Shown here one piece after another: positions 1 through 11,300 of a stretch of DNA of 64,000 nucleotides. Origin of the DNA: Hypomyces perniciosus. Its lineage: Eukaryota; Ascomycota; Sordariomycetes; Hypocreales; Hypocreaceae. The DNA is taken from positions 1,116,001 to 1,180,000 of the forward strand of contig SPDT01000009.1 in the NCBI GenBank assembly GCA_008477525.1, in the 5' to 3' direction. The position numbers and the translations under genes were made by a program. The number at the start of each line of letters is the position of its first letter. Position 1 is the first letter of the stretch. The notes below the pieces were generated by a model that was not told where the DNA came from, made no database searches, and was given only the letters and a program-made list of their open reading frames with translations.

Positions 1-1272
1 AAATAAATACTTCAGGCTGAAGTGTTCATACATCAAAATTGTAGAAGCCGATTGCGCTGTTAACTGTACTAGCCTTTTGAGCAATGAAGAAGCGAAGCCT
101 GCCAGTTCCTGCTTGATCCACACACACACACTTTATTACGCCCGGTGGCCACAACCAGTAGTCCCTAGAAATTCCTTAACACTAAGCTTGCAGCCTTATG
201 GCCTTACTAACCTAGTTAACTTTCAATACTATCAAAATTAATTATAATGCCGCTGTATATATTGGAAGCTAATACCTTGAAAAATAATCTAATAATTAAG
301 GCTAGAGATCTTATAGTTAATGGAGGGGGAAGGCTGATGGTCAAAGCCAACACATAAATTTGGTGGGAAGGCTACTAGCTAATTTTGGTTTAGTGTATGT
401 GGATGATTCCATACTCATTAACGCAGACCTTGTTACTATTGGAACGAGGTTGTTCGAAATACGGAGTACGGGAAATTGCAAGGTGGATCTCGGTCAGGGG
501 TCCTAGGCCACATGTAAGAGGAACGTGTGTTGTTTCTTAGGCAGGGTCTTGGTGTCTACCAACTTAATTTAGTAGTAGCTGAGCTACGCCTCAATAAGAA
601 CTAGAACAGCCCGATCACATGAAACTAGGCTGCGTTATTGACTTAGACCGGCTGATCCGAATTGTTCAAAGCTCCGTGATTAACAAGGCCTACTGTAAAC
701 CGGATCGCGATGAGCAGATACTACCTTATGTCGGTGGGCCGAACAGTGAACGCGTAGAACGGAAGTTACGAAATGGCTTGTGGTCGTTTTCGGGGACAAA
801 GTCGCCGTTGTGGGCTGATAAAGAAAAGGCAGATTGTGAGATCGGAAGGCCTTGCCTCGGATTGCGCACGTTCTGCGATAGGAGTTGCCGCTGCCAGGCA
901 CGCAGTTGGAGTTACCTAGTAGTAATTGAGCGGTTGAAAAAGCGGTGGATTGGAGGAAGGAAAAGGGTGTTCAAGTTGGCATCTCGCTTATTTGGCTGTG
1001 TTTAGGAGGCTTCACGGAGATTGTTTTCTTTGTGTGCTACAAATAGTCCATTAAATGCCCAATGTGTACTCATTTAACCATAGGATTTCGTCAATACAAC
1101 CGCCCCCCAGTACTAATCCGAAGCATCAGGAGGTCCACGCTTTGACGGCGTCTCGCTCCCCATCTTGCTAATGCCTCTTGTCTCATGGAATCCTGACTCG
1201 TCAGGACGACTGCTAGTCTTCTTTCCGCCCTGTCGGAAATATCCCTGTATAGACCCCATTACGCCCGGTTGC
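1..1272. other. Left edge, no convincing gene
   Basis: I see no supported gene here. There is a short CA microsatellite near 120-132 and one exact TACGGAGTA nonamer at 460-468. One open frame of 128 codons on the plus strand (619-1005) has no recognisable motif and arginine/cysteine-rich composition typical of chance reading. Confidence 0.6.
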
Positions 1273-1764
1273 TCAGGTGGCTTCTGAGTAGTTTTTGTGT
1301 CGGCTCTTCGAGCCGCGGTAGTAATCTAGGAGTAGAGTGTCAATTTCTAGTCGACATAGTAAGCATTCTATGGACATTACCTGTGCATCTGCATCCTCTC
1401 CTCGATCCGATCTGGCCGTTAATACTGAGCCGATCGAGGGTAGCTGGACCTTGCGAGCACTGGTCCCTCCGGCTCCTTCGCCGCCGCCAACTCCACCAGA
1501 TGGCAGCTCCTCCTTTGACGCCGTTGTAATGGGCCTCCGGTTTGGGTCCTTGTCCGGGTGGGACGGCGCGACACCTTGCTCTGGGCCCCCAGACATCATA
1601 TTGCCCCCGATGCCCGCGGCGCCAAGGCCGAGATCACGCTTCACTTGGGCACGATTTCGCGGCTCTTCAGGCGGATCTTTCTTGCCTCGAATGCTGCTAT
1701 AGAGGCCGACACTCGTCACTGCTGCGCAGGCAGCCGCTGTCAGGGCTACTTTTTCCCTGGACAT
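1273..1764 (-). CDS. Small hypothetical protein with N-terminal membrane segment
   Basis: This 163-residue frame begins at an ATG in a good fungal context (CACCATGTCC). Upstream in-frame codons exist, but the context favours 1764. Residues about 6-26 form one hydrophobic helix (ALTAAACAAVTSVGLYSSI), suggesting an anchored protein with a soluble tail. The tail is rich in Gly, Pro and charged residues and looks disordered. A GTAATG at the codon pair following ...DADAQ could be a splice donor, so the last 30 or so residues may be intron read-through. I do not recognise a family or a function. The opposite-strand frames over the same bases are shadows. Confidence 0.5.
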   Translation of the reverse strand: MSREKVALTAAACAAVTSVGLYSSIRGKKDPPEEPRNRAQVKRDLGLGAAGIGGNMMSGGPEQGVAPSHPDKDPNRRPITTASKEELPSGGVGGGEGAGGTSARKVQLPSIGSVLTARSDRGEDADAQVMSIECLLCRLEIDTLLLDYYRGSKSRHKNYSEAT

Positions 1765-2274
1765 GGTGGTGACAGATAGCGACTTTCGACAGGAGAAGAC
1801 GCGCACAAGCCAGCGTTTCTCTCTGCTTGAAAACAGCGCCGATGATGCTTCTATCAGGGAAAATGCAATGTACGAATGGATACGAGCGAGCCATGACGAT
1901 ATATAATGGCAAGCACTGTGATTCTTAACGATGAACACATTAGCAAGTTTATTGCATCACTGCCTTGAATGCCAATACTCTTAGCTCCAGCGCCAAAAGA
2001 GCATGTACACACGCCCAATCATCCACCCACCCCCAAGGACACACTTTTCAGATAGTGAGCACCGCAGTTCGGTAGTACACTATGTCTATGCGCGAAAGGC
2101 TACCTCTTCTATGAGTCTTCATCGCATTACATGGAAGGATCTGCCACTGGCATTTACTCGTAGGCGTTAATACGCCATCATTATGGCGAGTCCACGTCGA
2201 CGTGGATCATCAAAGGTGAGAGAGCCATTTATTTAATTCACTACCTAAGGTATTGAGCGTCTTGCTGAATTTTG

Positions 2275-2913
2275 TCATTTCGTCGACGGGTTGGGTGAGA
2301 TTGTCTTGTCCGGAAACTTCCTAAAGATGTCGGCAACATGGTCGATTGGCGCGGTAAGCAGGCCCATCACAGTCTCGAAAGGTGGATATTCACCAGCACT
2401 CGGGTGGCTGCGAGTCGGAACAAAGGCTTTGGTTCGATTAAAAGTCTTTGTCATCGACTCCGATTCGCCTTCCACAGACTGGAGCTTCGCCTCAAGTGCA
2501 GGCAAATCATGGTCCTCTTCCTCCTTAATATGCTCCGAAAGCAGACCCCAGAGCTCCTTGAGCTTCGCAACATAGTTTGGGTCCAAAACATTCATGCCCT
2601 GGAAAACTTTGAGCATCTCTTTGACCTGCAAATATGTCAGTAGGCTTTGAACCCGAGCCTTTGGGCATGAACTTCCCTCGTGATGGGCCTTGCGGTCACT
2701 TTCTGCCATTGCCTTCCCCTGAGCGTCCAAGTGCTTCTCGAACGCGGGATAGACAACAAGTTCCTCACCTACAGAGTGACGAGCAAGCTCCCATGTAAAC
2801 TGGTTTCCAAATCGTTCTTGGTGATCATTGTCGTTTGTATTGTTGACGACTTCATTGTAGTACTGCTCCAACTCGCGGTGGTCCTTGATGATGGCCTCTG
2901 AAATGGTAGACAT
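2275..2913 (-). CDS. Hemerythrin/HHE cation-binding domain protein
   Basis: The protein reads as an HHE four-helix iron-binding protein. Expected ligands are visible: KDHRELEQYY near the start, LARHSVGEELVVYP, DRKAHHE, and SEHIKEEEDHDLPALE. HHE proteins bind a di-iron centre and are linked to oxygen, NO or metal handling; the precise role here is not shown. The first ATG of the frame is at 2913 (MSTISEAIIK). The reading frame stays open upstream with a basic, Arg/Ser/Thr-rich stretch (RTIATRTPK, IVRRLSNRN) that looks like a mitochondrial presequence, but I find no ATG for it; an ACG lies where a start might be expected. A 51-nt block, 2626-2676, looks like an intron with a broken donor retained in frame (annotated separately). 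Confidence 0.8.
   Translation of the reverse strand: MSTISEAIIKDHRELEQYYNEVVNNTNDNDHQERFGNQFTWELARHSVGEELVVYPAFEKHLDAQGKAMAESDRKAHHEGSSCPKARVQSLLTYLQVKEMLKVFQGMNVLDPNYVAKLKELWGLLSEHIKEEEDHDLPALEAKLQSVEGESESMTKTFNRTKAFVPTRSHPSAGEYPPFETVMGLLTAPIDHVADIFRKFPDKTISPNPSTK
2626..2676 (-). other. Retained intron with mutated donor inside the HHE gene
   Basis: On the minus strand this 51-nt block ends with a textbook fungal acceptor (CTACTGACATATTTGCAG) and starts GGAAGTTCATG, one base from the consensus GTAAGT. Removing it joins AHHE directly to VKEML, which fits the HHE helix. The block is a multiple of three and has no stop, so unspliced mRNA stays open and adds 17 residues. Either the donor has been lost (exonisation) or a non-canonical GG-AG intron is used. 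Confidence 0.7.
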
Positions 2914-3840
2914 TGGTGCGACTCTGTATTTGATATTCCTATTAGATAGGCGACGAACGATATTCACTTTGGGCGTCCTAGTAGCAATGGTGCGTATAGT
3001 GAACGTAGTTTGCTTGTAAAAGTACGGAAAATTAAAAAGGCTCCGGTAAGAGAAATTGGACTTGATGCTAAAGATACTTATACCTGAGTAGGAGTGTTAG
3101 GAACAAGCTTATAATGATGGCACCCAATAACCTGCGCACGATTACCAAAACACGGCATGTGATGGAGTGACGTGAAGGTGACTTCAATAGCTGGACTCAC
3201 GGGATCAGCGCCATAAGTCTGTTTCGTAGGAGGCTTGCAAGATTTAGGATGGTCGACATTGGCAATTCTATCAAGGAGTTTATGCTAATGCGCCAATCGG
3301 AGGCTTCGTTGACTGGCCTATTCCCCGCTCCTGGCTGAGGGCGGGAGGATCGTTCAACGGTTGTCCAGCTGTGTCTGGTGGCGAGGGATATCGGGACGGA
3401 GATAGCAGAGTGAAACTAGTTTCATGGAACGAACTCACAAGTCCGCGACTTCTGAGCGAGATTGGTGTAGTAATGACGATTACCTACCGTAATGAGAGAT
3501 GCGAGTGGTAGCTGATGCATGGTGCAGATGGAGAAGGATTCCCCGCCTCAAGGCTAATTGTTTTGAGCTATCAGAGACTAGAGGGACGCGTGGAAGACTT
3601 TTTTCCATACATCAAAAGTATGCTGCAAAGATAATGTATTATGCCCTGTCGGTCTGGATGCTCATAGTTAGATATTATGTCAACTATACGTCAAGACACC
3701 TCTCATTAAAGACAATTGAGAGTCAATGACTACAAAATTACCGTGTGACTCCGTATTAATGACTAATCTTATTTAGTTTGTAAAGTGTAGAGTTTTACAC
3801 TCGATATTAGATCATGAACTTAATGCATAGGCTTGCGAAT
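2914..3840. other. Intergenic, no supported gene
   Basis: Bases 2914-3030 hold a possible leader region of the HHE gene. The remainder is moderately AT-rich with scattered short frames and no motif I recognise. A near-match to the TACGGAGTA nonamer (GACTCCGTA) lies near 3747. Confidence 0.5.
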
Positions 3841-4200
3841 TCATGCTCGAAATATTTGTGCACCTCGAGGAGACCTGTATATAAGAGGAGCATTCATGAA
3901 AAGATGACCAAACTCCTTGATCATGAACATAGAATCATTTTTGAAGGTAAAACAGATATCGAATTGCCAAGATGACTGAAGCCGTTCAAGAGGATCTTCG
4001 GAAGCACTCTGAACGCTAATATTGATGATTACATCCGAACCACATCTTTCAAGGACGATGTGGTAGAGGTATTCCACTCAGTTAATGAAGACAAGAAGCA
4101 GAACTGACTTACCTCATTAGGCTGTCCGAGGTCACATACATCTAGAGTTTCGGGCCTGGTTTTTCTTCCGAAAGCTGGCCGCAGATAGTGCCCGGTCTAA
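3841..4200 (-). other. Possible unrecognised two-exon fragment
   Basis: On the minus strand an open stretch (AFGRKTRPETLDVCDLGQ, about 4110-4180) ends at a GTAAGTCAG donor-like site. A second open stretch of about 78 codons follows at 3841-4077 (ending SPRGAQIFRA). The only nearby acceptor gives an intron of roughly 36 nt, which is too short, and the frames do not join cleanly. I recognise no family. It may be a gene relic or chance. Confidence 0.2.
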
Positions 4201-4267
4201 CATAGCTCTCCATGGATTTGGCGCGTAAGGTTCCCGCCATGATGTCCTTGGGAAATGCTGACAGCAC

Positions 4268-4759
4268 ATGTGTCAAAATACTAGTCTCTTTGCACGTTCT
4301 GCGACCGAATGCTTCGCAGACGCAAACTGGCTTGAGAAGTATCTAGTCCAACGTGGTGGCTGCGCTAAGCCGACCGATATACCTGCGCCAAAGATTTCGT
4401 GGCCCGATAACCCAGTGGATCCTGTAGCTCCAGTTTATGAGGCTTTGCAGGTCGAGAAAGGTCTTCTGGAAGACCTGCTACGATTGTGCCGAACCGCTGA
4501 CCAGAACGGGGATAACGCCCTTCAGGACATTATCGAAACTCGCTTATTGGGCAAGGAAACTCGACATGTCAAGGATATGGGGGATCTTCTGCAGCAATGT
4601 GTTCGGGCTAGTAAGCAATTGGGACTCGGTTTGTATCAGCTCGACAAGGAGCTCAGAAACACCAATGGAGTTACTCCTTGGGGTCTTCTGAACGATCCTG
4701 ATGCCTCGGACAAGCATTTGCAGAAGACTACCGAGGACCCGTATAAGCTTGCTGTGTGA
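4268..4759 (+). pseudogene. Ferritin-like protein, C-terminal half only
   Basis: The translated frame matches the second half of the ferritin fold. Helix C carries WLEKYLVQRGG (ferritins have HAEKxxxxQNKRGG), followed by a loop with two Pro-rich turns, helix D with ALQVEKGLLEDLLRLC, then DIIETRLLGKETRHVKDMGD and helix E with GLGLYQLDKEL. The expected ferroxidase-site Glu/His of helix B (ExxH) is replaced by DANW, so iron oxidation may be lost. The N-terminal helices were not found in the preceding 500 bases. A splice acceptor (AATACTAG at 4281) sits just before the homology, so coding probably starts near 4282 rather than at the ATG at 4268. It ends cleanly at a TGA. Status: 5'-truncated remnant, or a gene whose first exons I could not recognise. 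Confidence 0.6.
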
Positions 4760-5084
4760 GCTAAAAGATTATTACCTTGGCGGTATGAGATTTTGGTTGT
4801 CCCCATAGGGCATTGATGGATGTGTCTGGATCCATACATGTAGTTACATGGGAAATGCAGAGTACCGACCAGACCAGTTACGGATCTGGGTTTCAGGTAA
4901 AAATTAAATATTTTACTCCTCTTGTGAATTTTAAAACTATATCATCGCACTGTTAATGCGGATCTGGGACATGATGTAAAACTCTATACCTGTAATCATT
5001 TGGATTCATAGATAGTGAAGCGTCTATCAACTCTTCTACAATGATTATAATATTGAATGTACTTGTATCGAGTATCTTGCCCCT
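4760..5084. other. Intergenic spacer, AT-rich
   Basis: No gene seen between the ferritin-like fragment and the decayed dehydrogenase on the opposite strand. Confidence 0.5.
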
Positions 5085-6339
5085 GTTGGGCAATATTTGA
5101 TGTCATCTTCAGACTTCCGGGGGCCTTCTAAGCAAGCACTGGTAACTCGGCTTGAGTGGCCTTCAAAACAACCTCTTTGATAGAAACAATATGGTTGGAA
5201 AGCTCAGTGGCCACCTCATGGTTTGACAAGAAGGAGCCGTAAGGCCTCAGTACACAAATCCTCCAACAGGTCGTCAATGCCGTCGGCTTGAATAATGCAA
5301 TCTCCTAGCCACAGCTGAAGGATATCTCGGTAGTTCAGGTTCCAGCCCCCAGCTTTATCCCTGGCTCTGATAATGTCCAGTCCCTTCGCAAAGCTGGCCA
5401 GAAAGCAGCAGTATGTCGCTCTTTGAGAGCGGCCACAGAGGCTTTGTGTGAGATTGTGTCGATTCTCTTTGGTGGTGTGGCACCTCCTAGGGCTGCATCC
5501 TTGATGGATGCCCTCCTAGCCGCATCGGCAGATGCACAGCAGACATGGTGAGCGCTGACAATTGCCGGCGCAGGAATATGCAGAGCATGGCTTCCTCGCA
5601 TGTCCATGTTCCGGTCCCTTCAGGCCCCTCGATGTCTTGCACAACCTCGTCCTGCATGCGATCAAGAAAATCTTCGTAATTGTCATCTTCTTACTCATGA
5701 TGTCGGTGGCGATGGAGACAAGGAAACAGTCCAAGAGCGAAAGATATCGCCGCTGTTGGCGTAGGACCGCCCAAGTCCCTGCACAAGAATGAACCAACCC
5801 TCCGCAAGGACCGACATCATGCCCCGCTCGATGTCGTCTGGCTTGAGCTCACGTTGTCGGCGCTCGGTGATTTTGAGGCGCTCGTTAGCACAGTCAATGA
5901 TTATATCGCATCGCTCGAGGTGCGGCCGCAAATCCGTAACAGTTTGGTCACAACAGGCCATGAGGAGTGGATAATATGAATACACCAGGCTTGCTTTGGT
6001 ATTTTACACTTTGGCAGAGTACTTTATGGCTATCTAGCTCCATAATCTTATCTCCGAGTCTAATCGTTTCCGCGTCTTGCGACAATTGCTTCTTGGTTGT
6101 TCATCTGCATGCAGTATGTTGGCGCTGTTGGATGTCTAAAGCCTGCCTTGTTTATCACTGACTAGGATTGAGGTATATACTTGGTAAGCCTGTCCGGAAA
6201 GCAAAAGTGACATCCCAGATCCCATACTTCCAACCCTACCATACCGACCTACAATGTCGTAAGCATTGATGCTAAAAATGACATTTATTTGAATATGCTT
6301 ACTTTTGTAAACAGAATTCGGAATTCCCTCCGCTGGCAT
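5085..6339 (-). pseudogene. 6-phosphogluconate dehydrogenase (decarboxylating), decayed
   Basis: Fragments in several frames line up in family order on the minus strand. The N-terminal Rossmann loop (VGSMGSGMSLLLS) follows a normal 54-nt intron at 6249-6302 with GTAAGC donor and TTGTAG acceptor. Then come KPGVFILSTPHG, an in-frame TGA and shift, CDIIIDCANE, GMMSVLAEGW, DEVVQDIEGPEGTGTWTCEE (the 6PGDH signature region), SAHHVCCASADAARRAS, DKAGGWNLNYRDILQLWLGD, RPYGSFLSNHEVATEL and a final IKYC in yet another frame after a stop. About 60 residues are missing between ERRQRELKP and DDIERGMMS; that block normally holds the catalytic Lys and the KMIHNGIE motif. At least four frame changes plus stops make it non-functional. 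The intact enzyme oxidises 6-phosphogluconate to ribulose 5-phosphate with NADP in the pentose phosphate pathway. Confidence 0.88.
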
Positions 6340-7236
6340 GATGTATAATTATCAGATGAACAGCTTGCGAATGATTGTCAGATCTTGAGTGTCAACTGAA
6401 TGGCAGGGCACGGCGTTTTCCAGGACGAACAAAACCTTGACTCGAATGCTCTAGAAACTGACTACGATTACATTTCTTTCAAGGTCATAGTGACGGTCGG
6501 CAACCAACCAGCTAAGAAATTGGCTTTGGATTGAAAGCCGCATACTGACAAGAATTCCCATGACTCTTTTGACAGAGATTCGATATTCATGACGTCAAAG
6601 CAGATATATAACGACCAGATGAGCTAACGTTGGAACGGAATGCATTAGAAATCTTTTTACACGGCCAAGCTGTCGCCTGAGCCATAAGATCGGGAGTGCC
6701 ACTTCTTGTCGTCATACTCTCGTCATATTGGCTGAACCAGATCTGAGATCATATCGTCTCCATCGAGTAGACTACGTGGCGATGATGAGAAGACGTGAAC
6801 GGGGGGTGACAGTAAATTGAAATCAGAACTCGATGCTTATAGCTTGTGAAAGATGTCTGAGCCGATCAGCTGCGAATGGATATAATTGAACGATCGGAAC
6901 AGAAGGCGGTCAACCAAAGTCACCGTTGGAAGTTTGATGTGGATTTTAAAGGTGGATTCAAGTACATTCAACAAACGGCAATACGATTCAAAACTCTAAA
7001 GAATTGGGAATTGGAAATTTGGATAGTGATTGACTAATTTGAATACATTTACCAGGAACAAGAGCGTCATCTGCGCCTTATGCAACTTCCTGAGGTTATA
7101 GGTCCTCCGAAAAAGCATGGACTCCGTGCATAGTCAGTTTGATGATGACGTACACGGCACCTATATACCTTCTTAGCCCAGCCAAGTGACACGCTCGTCA
7201 CCGATTATCTTATCCTGACTGGGTCCTCAAAAATTG
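6340..7236. other. Intergenic, no supported gene
   Basis: About 900 bases with no open frame or motif that I can support; it lies downstream of the catalase terminus and upstream of the decayed dehydrogenase. Confidence 0.6.
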
Positions 7237-8202
7237 TTAGATCGGTGCCGAAGGCACATACCCAGTCAGTTTTTCCCAAGTTGAAGGAATGAACTTCTTT
7301 TCCTTGTACCACGACTGAGCTATCTTTGTGAGTTCCACTGCTTCATCTAGGCCAAACTGTGGTTCAGTCAGAAGATCGAACACTCCCTTAGCGTAGTCCG
7401 GCGAGATATTCTGTAATTGTGCCAGGTACTTCTTCTGCTGAAACTGTCAGTATGGCCTCCTTCTTCACGATTGGGACAAAAGCCATGGCCTACCTGAATC
7501 TCCGGATACTTGACGAGGCTGAGATACTTTGCCGTGTTTTTGCAGGTATTTTGCCGTTGTTGCGAGTTCATGACCCTGGTCCATAGCTCTGTCGCTTGAT
7601 CATACTCGTTCTTCCGGCCCTCATGCCAGTAGTAGCTCTTCCTGCTGACAATGTTGTCGCTCACGGCATACGGAGCCTCCGCCACATCTGAACGGAACTT
7701 GTGGGCAAAGCTGTTAGGGGCATACTGCTTGTTGCCAGCGTGGTTGGCATCGACTCTCATTGGGCCGTCAAAATTCAGTGACGAGTAGGACTTGGCCATG
7801 AAAGGGCAGTTGACTGGGATTTGGTGCAAATTGATGCCAATGCGATGGTACTGGGCGTCGCGGTAGAAGAACATGCGGAACTGTAGAAGAGGGTCCGGCG
7901 AGTCCTCGATGCCGGGAACCATGCTTCCGGGCGAGAAAGCGGCTTGCTCTACGTCTCGATGAAAGCCGACCGAATTCACGTAGGGGGAACTGCTTCCGTG
8001 GCCAAATCTTGGTGACATCGAAAGGGTCGAATTCGAGCTTCTCAGGATCTGTCTGCTCGGGCTGCATGACCTGCACGTAGGCAGTCCATCCGATCTCCTC
8101 TCCACGTTCAATGGCATCCCAAAGGTCTCGCTTTGAATAATCAGGGTCCTTTCCACAGAGAAGAACAGCTTCCTCATCCGTAAACTGCTTCTGCCCGTGC
8201 TT
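7237..8202 (-). pseudogene. Catalase, 3' part (gene split by a LINE)
   Basis: This is the C-terminal portion of a haem catalase. It resumes directly at the LINE target duplication with KQFTDEEAVLLCGKDPDYSK and RDLWDAIERGEEIGW, then WPRKQFPLREFGRL. A deletion of about 25 bases near 7965 removes the usual linker and shifts the frame, after which FHRDVEQAAFSPGSMVPG, the haem-pocket stretch RMFFYRDAQYHRIGINLHQI and MAKSYSSLNFDGPMRV follow. A normal intron lies at 7438-7493 (donor GTAGGCC, acceptor TTTCAG). The last exon reads KKYLAQLQNISPDYAKGVFD and ends PSAPI-stop at 7237. The 5' part is at 14125-14995. Catalase breaks down hydrogen peroxide; this copy cannot make a full protein. Confidence 0.92.
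8190..8202 (+). repeat. Target-site duplication of LINE 1, left copy
   Basis: TCTGCCCGTGCTT occurs here and again at 14125-14137. The two catalase halves meet at this sequence (protein FLAKHGQ then KQFTDEE), so it is the insertion footprint. Confidence 0.9.
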
Positions 8203-8347
8203 TTTTTATTTTTTATTTTTTATTACTATTTACGACCGCTCTGTATCTAGGTACAACAGCCTCGTTTGGGCAACAGGTCGGTAGGAGCCAGGGGGCTAGA
8301 CCCTGTTCGCTACGTTTCGCTGGACAAAGGAAAGTTTTGGTGTGTTC

Positions 8348-11300
8348 TCAATCTATGTCTTGCAGAGGGGGGCCGTATGGGTTCACCTCCTCCACCAGCT
8401 TCTGGAAAGCCTCGCTCCCCTTGGGTCCTAGTAGGTATGTGACTGGCCTCTCGCCTCTCGGTGTTTCGGGGAGGAAGCTCCTCGTCATGCGGCATTCGGC
8501 AAAGTGCCCCGGCTCCTTGGGGGAGCTGCATCTGCAATGGGATTGCGTGTCGTGGCCAAAACGGTCGTGGTAGCTTTGGAAGTCTCCGTGACCAGACCTT
8601 TCTGCCAGCAGCCTGTGTAAGATGGGTCGGGGGAGTTTTAGTTCCGGGGGATTCGGCGGTGCTCCTAGGTCCCACGGTTGGTAGCTTTCCGGGGCGTTTG
8701 CCTCCCAGTATTTCTCCTGGAGGGTTCTTCTTTCCGCTTTTGCCCAGCGCTTGATGTGTGCTAGAGTGCTCCAGCTCTGCGGGGGGAGGTTGAGGGCCGT
8801 CCCTTCCTTCGCTAGTTCATCCGCCGTTTCGTTGCCTCGTATGTCTTTGTGGCCTGGCACCCAGGAAACAAACACCTTGCAGGGGTGTATCTCTTCTGCC
8901 GTGCGTTGGAACCGCATGAACTCTTCTTGTGACGAGGTTGGGGCTTCGCCCAGCAGGCCTCTGACCACTGACGTGTTGTCAAGAAAGACGTGTATTTCGT
9001 TGATTCTGGGGTCGTTCCTTGCGAGTCCGGCTGCTGTTCTGATCGCTCTAGCAGCTCCTACGGCTTCTGCGTCGTAGACCTCTGCGTTGGCGAGTGGCCC
9101 GCAGTCCTTGTAGACTTTGGCTCTGTAGTACACTGCTGCTCCCCATCCAGTCTTCCCGTCGAGTTGGGAGCCGTCTGAGTAGGCCACTGCCGTCGAGGCT
9201 GGCAGCGAGTCTATTAGTTCAAGGTGCTTCCGTGTGGCCACCTCCTTCCCGAGTGTTTCAAAGCTCGGGCCGGCTCTGACGAAACGGGGTTTGTGGGCGA
9301 AGAGGGTAGGTCGGATGGACCTGCCGACAAGTCTGGCTGTCCTCTGTAGGCGAGTCGCAGGGAGCTGGACGTTCGGTCTGTCAATCCTGTCGGTCAGTGG
9401 ATGAGAGCGGTCCAGACCCGCGAGTCGGGCGGCGTTTCTCAGTCTCGCCTGGGCGAGAACCGTGAATGCGGGCGGGATGCCGGACTCTCTGTGAAGCACC
9501 GGGACGGGGGTGGTCTTCCAGACCGGTAGGACGGCGCGGGCTGCAGTTTTGAAGGCTTTGTCTAGTTTTGCTGCGAGGTTATTGACGCCTGTGCTCACTA
9601 TCCTGCCAGGGTTGTTCCTGGATTCTCTCTCCAAGCCGGGCCACCACGCCTCCATGCCGTACAGGGCGACTGGTAGTACGCAGGCCTTGGCCGCCATGGC
9701 CACTGCGTTGGGGGGGGAGCCTTTTCGGGTCTTGTTGAGGCTCTTTAGGAAGTTGGCCGTCTTCAGGGCCTTGCCCGCCTGGGCCTCCACGTGTTTTTTG
9801 AACGACAGCTTGGGGTCGAGAATGACGCCGAGCCATTTCATGTGTTCTTCGGGGTTGACCTGTCTTCCTTCCAGTGTCACTGGGTGTTGAGGATTAGGTC
9901 CGCGTCTCCTATGAAAGTGGAGGGGTTCGGCTTTGTCTGGAGCGAAGGAGATTGCGTTTTCCTGACCCCACCGGACCGCCCGGTCCAGCTCGTTCTGTAG
10001 CATCACCGAGGTGTAGCCCGCGTGAGGGCCTGTGGCCAGGAAGGCGACGTCGTCTGCGTAGCCAAAGCGTTTGTTGCTGGCCCATCCTGTTCCCAGGAGC
10101 GGGGCGACGTACAGCATAAACAAGATTGGTGAGAAGGGGGATCCCTGGGGAGTTCCGCACTTGAGTTCGCTGCGGGGAAGGGTGGTGCCGTCCCCTTTCC
10201 GGACGGAGACCGTGCGGTCGCTCAGGAAGGACTCCACCCATCTGGTGAGCTGGTCTGGCCATCCCTGTTCCCTGAGTCGGAGGGTCATGCGGTTCTTCAT
10301 CACGATGTCAAAAGCTCCCGAGATGTCGAGGGTGAGGATCGATGCCTCCTCTCCCCTGGAGAGTGCTAGTTCTACGTCGTGAACGAGGCAGGCGAGGAGG
10401 TCCGTGGCGCTCCTCTTCGGCAGAGCTCCGAAGTATTGTCTCGGGAGCACTCCGTGCTCGAGTGCGTCTCTTGCGATCCTTCGCGCTAGTAGCCTCTCCA
10501 GGCCCTTGCCTATGCACGACAGGAGTGAGATCGGCCGCCAAGCTTTGTGCTTGGAGTAGTCCGCCTTGTTCGGCTTGGGTATGAAGGTTACTTCGGCGTT
10601 TCGGAAAGGGGCTGGGTGGTATCCGATCTTTAGGCATCCTTTGAAGAGCTTGTGTACGAAGTCGCCGACCGCCGGCCAGGCCATCTTGAGAAGTTTCACC
10701 GAGATCCCGTCTGCCCCGGGGGCGGTGTTCCCCGCTCCGGTAGTGGCTTTCGTCACTTCTTCCTTGCTCAGTTCCTCATTCCAGGGGATGTTCTTGGGGG
10801 GGCGGACCGGGTGGTCCCAGGGGGCATCGACGTCTTCGGACGCTTCCCTGCGTTCGAGGACCATCCTCCGCAGGAGGGTGGCTCTGTCCGTTGGGTCTGT
10901 AACCTGACGGTCCCCGTCTACCAAGGGTGGTGGTTGGAACCGGTCAGTGGCCTTCCTCCACTTGGCTACCTGGAATATGCCTCTGCCCGGTCCTGCCGCG
11001 GCTATGATCGAGTCCCAGTGGGCTGCTTTCTTTCGTGAGACGGTTGTTCGCAGGGTCTTCTCGGCGGCTTCTCTTTCCTCGGATGCGTCAGCGGTCGCTG
11101 TCACTGGCCCTTTGTGCCTCTCTGCAGTCGTGGTCCCACCATGGTGCGCTGTGGCCGTTTTGATGCCTTCTCTTGCCGGCCCCTGTCATGGCGGTAGTGA
11201 AGAGGTCTTGTAAAGCCTGGGCCGCTCCGTCCAAGTCCTCTTGTGTGACACTGTTGGGGTCCAGGTCCGGCAGGCAGGATTTGTGGCTATGCATTAGTTG

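Noticed and set aside
619..1005. 128-codon plus-strand open frame
   Set aside because: No motif, no start context, Arg/Cys-rich composition as expected for chance reading; an overlapping minus frame is equally long relative to chance.
1337..1702. Plus-strand frames over 1337-1772
   Set aside because: Antisense shadows of the GC-rich gene at 1273-1764.
2968..3060. Non-ATG extension of the HHE gene
   Set aside because: The frame is open and presequence-like, but there is no ATG, so it was kept as a note and not annotated as coding.
8461..10907. Many plus-strand frames opposite LINE 1 ORF2
   Set aside because: They mirror the GC-rich reverse transcriptase and RNase H frame and have no motifs of their own.
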